A model generated the notes under the pieces. It saw only the letters and a list, made by a program, of their open reading frames with translations. It was not told where the DNA came from and did no database searches. DNA of 64,000 bases, taken from contig JAICUB010000029.1 in the NCBI GenBank assembly GCA_025936045.1, positions 1-64,000 of the forward strand. Reading direction: 5' to 3'. Origin of the DNA: Polyangiaceae bacterium (lineage in GTDB: Bacteria; Myxococcota_A; Polyangia; Polyangiales; Polyangiaceae). The position numbers and the translations under genes are program-made. Below are positions 9,013 to 18,100 of this stretch, one piece after another. Position 1 is the first letter of the stretch. Each line of letters begins with the position of its first letter.

Positions 9013-10832
9013 TGCGCTGCCGCCCTGACTCGGAAGGAGAGAGTCTGTGTGAGGTCGGTCATCAGGTTGAGTACGGTATAGCCGCCCGTCGTCATCTTCG
9101 TGGCAAGCTGCTGCACGGTGCATGCGTCGCCCGGGTCGCCTTCACGCTCGTAGGCGAACGAGACCCACTTCGACGCGTATTGAGCCTTGGCTCCCGGCGC
9201 CATGGCGATGGCCGCCATCAGCTCCGCGGGACCCGAGACGGGGACGGTGTTGGTGCCGGTTTCGTCGAGCGCGATGTTCGCCGACGTGTCGATGGGCGCC
9301 TTGGTGTCCGACTCCATCGTCTGCCAACTGCCCACGGTGTTGAACGCCTCGAGCGCGAAACCGGGCGGGTTGATGAAGACGCTGTGGCAGCCGACGCAAT
9401 CCGAACCGGAGGTGAGCTGCGCGAATCGCTTGCGGTTCGTGTCGAGCGTGTCCGAAGCGGCAGGCAGCGGCGTCTGCTCGGCGCCGGGCGGCGGATTGCC
9501 GATGCCGATACCGAGCACTTGCTTCGTGATGAAGGCGCCGCGCAGGATCGGCGAGGTACCGCTGTATCCGGAGTAGGCGTTGAGGAAGCCCAGGCGCGTG
9601 AGGAAGCCCGGGTGGTTCGCGTCGAGCGTGGTCTCCGTGAGGCCGGCGCCGAACTTCGACGGATCGAGACCGTAGAGGGGCGCCGTCGCAGCGCTGACGA
9701 AAGCGGTCGTGCTCGTCAGTAGGTCGTTGAACGTGCCCTTCTTCGCAAACACGATGTCGTCGAAGAACATCTCCGTCTCTTGCTGCATCGCCGGGACCAA
9801 GCTCGGCTTGAAGGCAGGGTAAAGGTTCGGATCTTTGTTGGTGTTGTCCCAACGGGTGTTGAGGCCCATCAGCATGTAGTAGCGATGGAAGGCCTGAGTC
9901 ATGTCTCGGGCCCTCGGGTCCGCCACCATGCGCTGTGCTTGAATCAGAATCTGGTCCGGCGTGCCGAGCTGCTGGCTGTCCGCTGCCTGGTTGAGCGCGT
10001 CGTCGGGGGTCGAGCCCCAGAGCGTGTAGGAAAGGCGAGACGCCACCTCGTAGCTCGACAGGCTGAAGTGACCGGCGCCGTCCGAACTGTCTTGCAGCTC
10101 CTCCCGCTGGAGAAACGAGGGCGAGACGAGGAAGTTGTAGAGCAGGGCTTCAGCCACCTCGGCAGGTGCCCCCGTCGGCGTGATGTCGGGGCCCGCGGCG
10201 ATCACTGCGTCGAAAGCCGCAACCTCGTCGGTCGTCAGGGGGCGCCGGAATGCCTTGCGTCCGAAGCTCACGGCCGTGTCGTGGAGACAGGTGCCCACCG
10301 CTGGATCGCAAGTGATGAACTTGGTCTTCAGGGTGGCGTCGGCCATCACCTGCTCGGCGATGTCCTCACCGACCGTCTTGTAGGCGGCCCACCCCACGTC
10401 GGTCAGGCCACCCGCCTGATCGGTCGCGAGCAGATTCGAAGGAGTCGAGCCCGCGGCGGCCGTCAGAGCCGTCACGCCGAGAAGATCCCGGATCGTTCGG
10501 TCGTACTCGGCGTTGGTGAGCCGCGGGATCTGCGAGGTAGTCGGGACGCCGGGCGTGCAGGTCGCGCTCGTGCCGGTGCCGGCCGTGCTGCTCGTGCCGC
10601 CGGAGCCGGTGGCGCCGGAGCCGGTGGCGCCGGAACCCGTCGCACCGGAGCCGGTGGCGCCGGAACCCGTGGCGCCGGAGCCGGTGGCGCCGGAACCCGT
10701 CGCACCGGAGCCGGTGGCGCCGGAGCCCTGTTTGCCCGTGCCCGCGGCTGCGCCGGACCCCGAGGGCGCATCGATCGACGCCGAGCAGCCCGTCAGAACC
10801 GTGGCTGCGAAGACTAACCTCCAACTGTTCAT
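9009..10832 (-). CDS. DUF1587/1592/1588/1585 secreted cytochrome-like lipoprotein
   Basis: A 607-aa exported protein. A lipobox (VLTGC) ends the signal peptide, followed by nine tandem GSGAT/GSGGT pentapeptides and then the family body: IPRLTNAEYDRTIRDLLG (DUF1587), a central DUF1592 segment (AFRRPLTTDEVAAFD, VSPSFLQREE), DUF1588 with a CVGCH c-type haem-like CxxCH motif, and a short DUF1585 end. The ATG at 10832 is preferred over the GTG at 10841 because GAGGTGA lies just upstream. It is translationally coupled to the DUF1552 gene. Proteins of this pair are thought to be surface enzymes of polymer or redox metabolism, but no activity is established. Confidence 0.92.
   Translation of the reverse strand: MNSWRLVFAATVLTGCSASIDAPSGSGAAAGTGKQGSGATGSGATGSGATGSGATGSGATGSGATGSGATGSGATGSGGTSSTAGTGTSATCTPGVPTTSQIPRLTNAEYDRTIRDLLGVTALTAAAGSTPSNLLATDQAGGLTDVGWAAYKTVGEDIAEQVMADATLKTKFITCDPAVGTCLHDTAVSFGRKAFRRPLTTDEVAAFDAVIAAGPDITPTGAPAEVAEALLYNFLVSPSFLQREELQDSSDGAGHFSLSSYEVASRLSYTLWGSTPDDALNQAADSQQLGTPDQILIQAQRMVADPRARDMTQAFHRYYMLMGLNTRWDNTNKDPNLYPAFKPSLVPAMQQETEMFFDDIVFAKKGTFNDLLTSTTAFVSAATAPLYGLDPSKFGAGLTETTLDANHPGFLTRLGFLNAYSGYSGTSPILRGAFITKQVLGIGIGNPPPGAEQTPLPAASDTLDTNRKRFAQLTSGSDCVGCHSVFINPPGFALEAFNTVGSWQTMESDTKAPIDTSANIALDETGTNTVPVSGPAELMAAIAMAPGAKAQYASKWVSFAYEREGDPGDACTVQQLATKMTTGGYTVLNLMTDLTQTLSFRVRAAAQ
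10593..10727. repeat. Nine-copy 15-bp in-frame minisatellite (GSGAT linker)
   Basis: Nine units of a 15-bp repeat lie inside the DUF1592 lipoprotein gene and encode GSGAT eight times and GSGGT once. A higher-order 60-bp period is visible (10621-10664 equals 10681-10724), which points to expansion by slippage. Copy number should vary between strains without breaking the frame. Confidence 0.9.
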
Positions 10833-10971
10833 GGCACTCACCTCATCCGCTGGTTCGTCGTTTACCGGCGGGTCGAACCACCGGATGCAAGTCCGCCGAG
10901 CAGCGCCCTTTCGAGGGTGCCGTCCGTCCTACGCGATGCCCGAAGCGAGAGCGCCGTTCCTCGTTTTGGCG

Positions 10972-11004
10972 ATCCGGCACCCAATTTCGCGGTGCGCGCC
11001 GGAT
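10972..11004 (-). terminator. Possible terminator after the NtrC-type regulator
   Basis: ATCCGGC and GCCGGAT form a 7-bp stem extended by ACC/GGT past a small bulge. It lies 30 bp downstream of the regulator stop in an otherwise gene-free 200-bp gap. No U-tract follows on the minus strand, so this is tentative. Confidence 0.35.
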
Positions 11005-11033
11005 TTATTGCGCAAGAGTGGAAAAATGTATCG

Positions 11034-12410
11034 TTACGCGTCGCGATCGATGCCGAGCTCGCGCAGCCGACGGAGAAACGTCGGATACGAGATGCCGAGC
11101 ACTTCGGCGGCGGCGCCGCGCTTGCCTTGCATGTGCTCGAGCACGCGCTGGACGTACGCGCGCTCGACCTGATCGACGGGGGGCGGCGCGCCGTCCTGAC
11201 CGAGCGAGACGCCGAAAAAGACGTTCGACGGCGCCTCCGAGCGCGAAGCCTGCGGCAAGACGATGTCGTCGGGTTGGATCTTGCTGTCGGCGCTCAGGAT
11301 CACGGCGCGCTCGATGATGTTCTTGAGCTCGCGCACGTTGCCCGGAAAGTCGTAGCGCCCGAGCTTCGCGAGCGCCTCCGCCGACAAGCCGACCGTGCGC
11401 TTCTTCATGCGCTTCGCGCATTGCTCGATGAACACCTGCGCGAGCTCGGGGATCTCCTCCGTGCGTTCCGCGAGCGCCGGCACGTTCAACACGAATACGC
11501 TCAGCCGATGGTAGAGGTCCTCGCGAAACTTGCCGGCCTTGACGAAGGCGTCGACGTCGCGGTTCGTCGCGGCGATGACGCGCACTGAGACTTCGATTTC
11601 TCGCTCGCCGCCGAGGCGCCGGAAGCGCTGCGCGTCCAGGAACTTCAAGAGCTTGGCCTGCGAGTGATCGGGCAGCTCCGCGATTTCGTCGAGGAAGAGC
11701 GTGCCGCGGTCGGCCATTTCGATGAGGCCGCGCCGTGACGTGCGCGCGTCGGTGAAGGCGCCGCGCTCCCAGCCGAACAGCGTGCCTTCGATGAGATCGG
11801 CGGGGATGGCCGCGCAATTCACGTCCACGAACGGCGAATCGCTGCCGGCCGGCGGGTACGTGAAGCGGTGCAGCGCTTCGGCCGCGTACTGCTTGCCGGC
11901 GCCCGAGGGGCCGACCAAGAGCACGGGCGTGAACGGGCTCTGCGCGAGCTGCTCGAGCGTGCGCATGAACGTGCGCATCGCGAGGCTCTTCGGCTCGACG
12001 GTGTGCGGGACCAGTCGCTGCGTGAGCTCGAGCCGGTCACGCAGCCCGCGCACCTCGAGCGCCTTCTTGACCTTGAGCAAGAGGTCCGTCGGCTGCACGG
12101 GTTTCGCGAGATAGTCGACGGCGCCCGCGCGCAACGCTTCGACGGCATTCGCGATGTCGGCGTACGCGGTCACGAGTATCACGAGCGGCGGCTGGCCCTC
12201 CGCGCGGATCTCGCGCAGGAAGTTCATCCCGTCACCGTCCGGCAAGCGTCGATCGAGCAGCACGACGTCGGGAACGGCGCGGTCGATCTCTTTCTTCGCG
12301 CGCGCGAGGTTCGGAGCCACGCGCACCTCGAAGCCTTCCGACGCGAGCGCGCTCTCGGCGAGCACGCGGAAGATCTGTTCGTCGTCGACGATGAGGACAC
12401 TGGGTTTCAA
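11034..12410 (-). CDS. NtrC-family sigma-54-dependent response regulator
   Basis: A 458-aa cytosolic transcription activator. Receiver domain (1-120): acidic pair Asp9/Asp10, phospho-acceptor Asp53 and Lys103. AAA+ domain: Walker A GPSGAGKQ (167-174), sigma-54-contacting loop GAFTDA (217-222, with Asp where many members have Gly) and Walker B GTLFLDE (236-242). The C-terminal Fis-type helix-turn-helix is AAEVLGISYPTFLRRLRELGI. The start lies 31 nt downstream of the histidine kinase stop, so the two form one operon with the kinase first. The GAFTDA variant keeps the GAFT core and should be active. Regulon unknown. Confidence 0.95.
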   Translation of the reverse strand: MKPSVLIVDDEQIFRVLAESALASEGFEVRVAPNLARAKKEIDRAVPDVVLLDRRLPDGDGMNFLREIRAEGQPPLVILVTAYADIANAVEALRAGAVDYLAKPVQPTDLLLKVKKALEVRGLRDRLELTQRLVPHTVEPKSLAMRTFMRTLEQLAQSPFTPVLLVGPSGAGKQYAAEALHRFTYPPAGSDSPFVDVNCAAIPADLIEGTLFGWERGAFTDARTSRRGLIEMADRGTLFLDEIAELPDHSQAKLLKFLDAQRFRRLGGEREIEVSVRVIAATNRDVDAFVKAGKFREDLYHRLSVFVLNVPALAERTEEIPELAQVFIEQCAKRMKKRTVGLSAEALAKLGRYDFPGNVRELKNIIERAVILSADSKIQPDDIVLPQASRSEAPSNVFFGVSLGQDGAPPPVDQVERAYVQRVLEHMQGKRGAAAEVLGISYPTFLRRLRELGIDRDA

Positions 12411-12441
12411 TGGATGGCTCCTGCGACGAGTTTCGCGCTGT

Positions 12442-14118
12442 TCAAGTCACGGCTCCCGGAATGCTCAACACGAAAACGGCGCCTTTCGGCGAGGGCACGA
12501 GCACGAGCTTGCCGCCGTGCGCGCGGGCGATGCGCTGCGAGAGCGCGAGCCCGATGCCGACGCCGCTCGGCTTGCCCGAATGAAACGGCTCGAAAAGCTG
12601 AGCGACGATGTCGTCCTTCAAGCCGGGTCCGTTGTCGGAAACCTCGAGCCGCACGCCGCCCGGCTCCGTGTCGTCGCGCTCGAGCCGCACGTCGATGCGC
12701 GGGTTGTCGTCGCTGCTCGCCCCGAGCGCCTCGATCGCGTTCGTGACGAGGTTCGAGAACACGATGTGCAGGAGCTGCGGGTCGACCTCGGCCTCGAGCG
12801 CCTGCGACGGCAGCGTGAGCTCGAGCGTGACGCCCGCTTCCTTGGCCGACTTCTCGAGCAAGCTCGCCACCTTGGGCACGAACTCGGTGAGGTTTACGCG
12901 CACCTTGCGCGGCACCACGCCCTTCGAAAAGGTCATGAGCTCCGCCGTGAAGTTCGCGAGCCGCGAGATCTCGCCGCGGAGCTCGTGCAGCGCCTGCTCG
13001 CGTCCGGTCGCGCCGGGATCGCACGCGAGCTCGGCGGCCATGCGAATGCCGTTCAGCGAGTTTTTCACCTCGTGCGCGATGAGGTTCGCGGCCTCGCCGA
13101 CGCGCTGCAGCCGCTCTTCACGCACGGCGCGCTCCTCCGAGCGACGGAACGTGGAGAGCGAACGCCTGAGCAAGACGACGAGCGCGAGGAGCGGCACGGC
13201 GGCAATGGCGAGCGCGACGGCGATGCGCTTTTGAATGCGTGCGCGCGTCTGGTGCAGGAGCTCGTGCTCGGGGACCAAGAGCGCGAGCTCCAGATCGGTG
13301 CCCTCGACGGCCGAGAGCGCGACCGCGGTGCGCGCGCCCGAGAGCTCGATGGTTCTGACGTGCCCGAGCGCGCCGTCGTCGGACGCGAGACGGACCCAGG
13401 CCGGCTCGTGCGCGAAGGCGGGCGGCGCCGGCGGGTAGACGATCGTCCCCTCCCCCGTCGCGAGCACCGTGTTCAGGTTCGTGCGCGTGCCGCCCACGGC
13501 GAGCACGTCGCCGTGCTTCAAGTCGACGGCGCCGAGCAGCGCGCCGGTGACGATACCGCCGCGCACGATCGGCGAAACGACGTAGAGCACGGCGTCCTCC
13601 GCGCGCTCGGGGTCGACCGGGATGATGTGCACGGCTCGGCTCTTCTCCACGCTCGCGAACCACTCGCGGTCGAGGAAGTTCGCGCGCGGCAAGAAGTGCT
13701 CCGGCCCCTCCCACAACACCTGCCCGTCCACACCGAGAATGGCGACACCCAGGTTGAAGAAGGCGCTCTTCTGGTGCGACAGGTTCACGAGGCTGCGCTC
13801 CGGCGCGAGATTCTGATCGAGCAGCGTCACGTCCGAGCGCAGCCCGAGTCGCCTGAGCTGCTGCACGAGTAGATCGAGGTAGCGGACGAGGTAGTGGCCC
13901 CGCAGGTTCGCCTCGGCGAGCAGCTGGTCGCGCAGTTGCTCCTCCTCGTGCGCGCGCTCGGTCGTGAGCACGCCGACGACGAGCGCGAGCGCAGCCGCCG
14001 CGGCCGCGAGGTAGATGCCGAGGGCCGCGCGTGCGAACTGCGCGTGCGCTTGAGCGAGCGCCGTGGCGGTGCCGTGCGCGCGCGTCGGCCGCTCCTCGGC
14101 CGTAAAATGCTGGGTCAA
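12442..14118 (-). CDS. Membrane sensor histidine kinase with dCache-like periplasmic domain
   Basis: A 558-aa inner-membrane kinase, partner of the adjacent NtrC-type regulator. TM1 is about 31-51 and TM2 about 298-318. Between them is a roughly 245-residue periplasmic domain with the Cache hallmarks of a long N-terminal helix, GVAILGVDGQVLWEG and VLYVVSPIVRGGIVTGALLG. The H-box is LIAHEVKNSLNGIRM with phospho-His349, followed by the N-box NLVTNAIEAL and G-boxes DNGPGLKDD and GVGIGLALS. No PAS or HAMP domain is obvious. Cache domains bind small metabolites in related kinases; the ligand is not predictable here. Confidence 0.93.
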   Translation of the reverse strand: MTQHFTAEERPTRAHGTATALAQAHAQFARAALGIYLAAAAAALALVVGVLTTERAHEEEQLRDQLLAEANLRGHYLVRYLDLLVQQLRRLGLRSDVTLLDQNLAPERSLVNLSHQKSAFFNLGVAILGVDGQVLWEGPEHFLPRANFLDREWFASVEKSRAVHIIPVDPERAEDAVLYVVSPIVRGGIVTGALLGAVDLKHGDVLAVGGTRTNLNTVLATGEGTIVYPPAPPAFAHEPAWVRLASDDGALGHVRTIELSGARTAVALSAVEGTDLELALLVPEHELLHQTRARIQKRIAVALAIAAVPLLALVVLLRRSLSTFRRSEERAVREERLQRVGEAANLIAHEVKNSLNGIRMAAELACDPGATGREQALHELRGEISRLANFTAELMTFSKGVVPRKVRVNLTEFVPKVASLLEKSAKEAGVTLELTLPSQALEAEVDPQLLHIVFSNLVTNAIEALGASSDDNPRIDVRLERDDTEPGGVRLEVSDNGPGLKDDIVAQLFEPFHSGKPSGVGIGLALSQRIARAHGGKLVLVPSPKGAVFVLSIPGAVT

Positions 14119-14200
14119 CGCCGAAACCTCTGCATGGCGCGCGTCGCTGCCCGTTCAAGTACCCCACGCCCGCAGGCCCGGCCAGCGCTTGGAGGCGGGC

Positions 14201-14899
14201 TCAGCGAACTCTGAGGCAGCCGTCGCAGAGGAACGCGTAAATCTGCTGCGTGAGGACCTCGGCACTCTCTTCGGCGAGACCGAGCGTCACCGCCTGATAG
14301 AGGAGCTCCTTCAGCGCGCCGAGCGCCATGTAGGCGAGCACGCGTGGCTCGCCGTCAGCCACGATGCCGAGCTTTTGGCCGTCCTTCAAGGTTTCGACCA
14401 AGAGCAGCACCATGTTTTCGTAGAAGCTCGCGAGCTTGCGATCGAACAGCGGATCGATGCCGACCGCGTCGGTGAAAAGAATCTTCGTCATGGCGCGCTC
14501 GGCGAGGCAGGTGCCGATGATGCGCCGGATGTTCTCGTGGATCTGCGCGCCGACGCTGCGGGTGGGATCGTCCGTGACGATGCGCACGATCGCGACCGCG
14601 AGCTGCGACCCGAAGCGATCGATGAGATCGCTGAAGATGGCGCGCTTGTCCTCGAAGTAGAGATAGAAGGTGCCGCGCGCGACGCCGGCTTGCGCGACGA
14701 TGTCGTCGATCGTCGTCAGGTGGTAGCCGCGTCTCGCGAACAAGCCGCGCGCCGCGGACGAGATTTGCTGGCGACGTTCGGCTTTCGGAACGGGCGCGCG
14801 CCGCTCGGCCTTCGGCCGCGGCTCGAGAGCGGGACGCCTGGCTTTCGGAGCGCGCGGTGGCTTCGCTCTGCGGGGGCGAGACTTCGGCGCGCTCGACAT
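14201..14899 (-). CDS. TetR/AcrR family transcriptional regulator
   Basis: A 232-aa protein with a roughly 40-residue Lys/Arg/Pro-rich N-terminal extension ahead of a classical TetR helix-turn-helix (about 44-90; TTIDDIVAQAGVARGTFYLYFEDK). The C-terminal ligand domain is helical and of the usual length. It is divergent from the dehydratase-activase operon across 275 bp that hold an inverted pair of 15-bp boxes and a CCTTAAGG palindrome (14917-14924) close to its own start. Regulation of itself and of the neighbouring operon is therefore likely but inferred. Confidence 0.92.
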   Translation of the reverse strand: MSSAPKSRPRRAKPPRAPKARRPALEPRPKAERRAPVPKAERRQQISSAARGLFARRGYHLTTIDDIVAQAGVARGTFYLYFEDKRAIFSDLIDRFGSQLAVAIVRIVTDDPTRSVGAQIHENIRRIIGTCLAERAMTKILFTDAVGIDPLFDRKLASFYENMVLLLVETLKDGQKLGIVADGEPRVLAYMALGALKELLYQAVTLGLAEESAEVLTQQIYAFLCDGCLRVR

Positions 14900-15056
14900 C
14901 GACGAAACGAAGCTTCCCTTAAGGAAGGCCGCGGGCGCCGAATAAAGCGCGCCGCTCGCGCAGAGCCGCGAGCCGACGCTCGAGACCGAGCTCCCGCGTC
15001 GCCGCGCAGAAACCCCTAGAATCCGTTCAGGTTCGGGGACCAGGCTGCCTCGCGAC

Positions 15057-15136
15057 TGACACGGCCGTCAGCGGGAATATTTGTGCCCGTCGCTTGCTTC
15101 CGGAACGTGTTTCAGTGCTTACTGACGGCCGTGTCA
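15057..15136. promoter_or_regulatory. Perfect 15-bp inverted repeat flanking the putative activase promoter
   Basis: TGACACGGCCGTCAG (15057-15071) recurs inverted as CTGACGGCCGTGTCA (15122-15136), with 50 bp between. Each arm also contains the self-complementary ACGGCCGT. Placed between a TetR gene and the operon starting at 15175, the arms could be two operators, or could fold as a long-loop hairpin in the leader RNA. Confidence 0.5.
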
Positions 15137-15174
15137 CCCGGCTTCTTTTCCCTCGGGGTGACGAAGGGCAGCGC

Positions 15175-18100
15175 ATGAGCGATCTCGTCATCGGCATGGA
15201 CGTCGGCTCGACGACCGTCAAAGCGGTCGTCATCCGCCCCGATACCAAAGAGATCCTCTGGAACGACTACCAGCGCCATCACACGAAGCAGCCTGAAAAG
15301 GTGCTCGAGTTTTTGACGCGCATCCTCGCGGCGTTCCCCGAGCAGGCAGCCGACGGCTGGCGCATGTTCCTCACCGGCTCCGGCTCCGGCCCGCTGGCCC
15401 CGCCCACCGGCGGCAAATTCGTGCAGGAGGTGAACGCCGTCACGCTCGCTGTCGAGCACAAGCACCCCGACGTGCGCAGCGTGATCGAGCTCGGCGGCCA
15501 GGACGCCAAGATCATCATGTTCAAGGAGGACGAGAAGACGGGCCAGCGCACCGCTTCCACCTCGATGAACGACAAGTGCGCGAGCGGCACGGGCGCGACC
15601 ATCGACAAGTGCATGATCAAGGTCGGCGCCGAGCCGGGGTTCGCCACGTCGCTGCACTTCCACGACGAAGCGCTGCATCACGTCGCGGCCAAATGCGGCG
15701 TGTTCGCCGAGACCGACATCGTGAACCTCGTGAAGGGCGGCATCCCGAAGGACGAGGTCCTAAACTCGCTCGCCGACGCGATCGTCCTCCAGAATCTCTC
15801 CGTGCTCACGCGCGGCAACACGCTGAAGCCGCGCGTGCTCCTGCTCGGCGGCCCGAACACGTACCTGCCGTTCTTGCGTGAATGCTGGCAGAAGCGCATC
15901 CCCGAGACGTGGCGCGACCGTGGCTTCGACTATCCGAAGGACGTCCCCGCCGAGGAGCTCATCTTCGTGCCGCCGAACGCCGACCTCTACGCCGCGTTCG
16001 GCGCGGCCGTGTACGGCATCGCCGACGGCGGTGACACCGGTCGTTTCAACGGCATCGACAGCCTGAAGGACTTCATCACGAACGGCCGTCGCGCGCGCCT
16101 CGGCGAGCAAGCGGGCCCGCCGCTCTCCGCGACCGAGAGCGAGACGAAGACGTTCGTCGATATGTATCGCGTCCCGAAATTCGTCGCGCCGCCCGTCGCA
16201 GCCGGCACGACCGTGCGCGGCGTGATCGGCCTCGACGGCGGGTCCACCTCGTCCAAGGCCGTCGTCATCGACGAAGACGGCGAGATCATCGCGAAGGCCT
16301 ACCAGCTCTCGAAGGGCAACCCGCTCCAGGACACCAAAGAGCTCGTGCGAAAGCTCGTCGATCACTTCGACGAGCAGGGCGCGAAGCTCGAGGTGCTCGG
16401 CTTCGGCGCGACGGGTTACGCCGCCGACGTGCTCGACGAGACGGTGCTCGCCGACGTGAACATCGTCGAGACGGTCGCGCACATGATGAGCGCCGTGCAC
16501 TTCTTCGGCGACATCGACGTCGTCTGCGACATCGGCGGGCAGGACATCAAAGTCCTGTTCATGAAGAACGGCGACATCCAGAACTTCAAGCTGTCGAACT
16601 CGTGCAGCGCCGGAAACGGCATGCTCTTGCAGGCGATGGCCGATCAATTCGGCATCCCCGTCACGGAGTACGCGGACACCGCGTTTCAAGCGCAGCTCGC
16701 GCCGAAGTTTTCCTACGGCTGCGCGGTGTTCCTCGATTCGGACCGCGTGAACTTCCAGAAAGAGGGCTACCAGAAGGAAGAGCTCCTCGCCGGCCTCGCG
16801 CAAGTGCTGCCGAAGAACGTCTGGCAGTACGTCGTGCAGATCCCGCGGCTCGCGTCGCTCGGGCGTCGATTCGTGCTCCAGGGCGGCACGCAATACAACC
16901 TCGCGGCCGTCAAAGCGCAGGTGGACTACATCAAGCAGCGCGTCCCGGACGCGGAAGTGTTCGTGCATCCGCACACGGGGGAAGCGGGCGCCATCGGTGC
17001 CGCGATCGAGACGCTCCGGCGCTACAAGCGCTCGGGCAAGAGTCGTTTCATCGGCCTCCAGGGCGTGCTCGACCTCGAGTACACGGCGACGACCAACGAT
17101 TCGACGACGTGCCACTTCTGTCCGAACGAGTGCAAGCGCACGTTCATCGACGCGCAGCGACCGGACGGCTCGACCTCGCGCTACATCTCCGGCTTCTCGT
17201 GCGAGAAGGGCACGGTCGAGAGCAAAGACGCGATGCTCGCGCTCATGGCCGAGCGCAAGAAGACGGCCGCCGCGTTCCCTAACCTGGTCGATTACGAGGC
17301 CAATCGCGCCTTCGTTCACCTTTACGACGCCGCGCCGTTACCCGCGGCAGGGACGCCCGTCGAGGACGTCAAAGTCGTCAAGTCGTTGTTCCGCGTGAAG
17401 CACGAGAAGGTCACGCGTCCGTTCCGGCGTTCGAGCGAGGAAGCCGCCAAGCGCAGGAAAACGCTGCGCGTGGGCATCCCGCGCGTCTTGAACGTCTACT
17501 CGACGGCTCCGTTCTTCCGCGCCTACTTCGAGACGCTCGGCCTCGGGCGCTCGAACATCGTCTTCAGCGATCAGACGAGCGATGAAATGTGGGTCGAGGG
17601 CGGCAAATACGGCTCGATCGACCCGTGCTTCCCGAGCAAGGTCGCGCAGGCGCACGTCCACAACCTGCTCTTTCATCAGCACGAACCGGAGCGGAAGCGC
17701 GCGCTCAACTACATTTTCTTCCCCATCCTCACGCACGTGAACAACTTCGTCGCGGACACGCAGGACAACGCGTCGTGTCCGATCGTCGCGGGCACGCCCG
17801 ACGTGATGAAGGCGGCGTTCACTAAAGAGGTCGACTTCTTCGCGCAGCGCGGCATCGAATACCTGGCGCCGGCGCTCTCGTTCCAGGAGCCGATTCTCCT
17901 CGCGAAGCGCATGTTCGAGACGTTCGGCGCGCGACTCGACATCACCGAGGACGAGAACGATCACGCGTGTCGCCAGGCGTGGCACGCGATCGACGCGTTC
18001 GACAAGGACGTGCAGGAAAAGGGCCGCGCCATCCTCGAGACGGTCGAGGCCGAGAATCGCATCGCGATTTTGGTGCTGAATCGGCCGTACCACTCCGATC

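Noticed and set aside
10593-10727. CRISPR-like tandem repeats
   Set aside because: Repeats are contiguous, 15 bp, in frame and encode a linker; no spacers.
11034-12410. Loss-of-function GAFTDA loop in the NtrC-type regulator
   Set aside because: The GAFT core that contacts sigma-54 is intact and the Asp variant occurs naturally in related regulators as far as I recall, so I do not call it defective.
15076-15105. Possible sigma-54 promoter GTGCCCG-N4-TTGCT
   Set aside because: The essential GG of the -24 element is not present.
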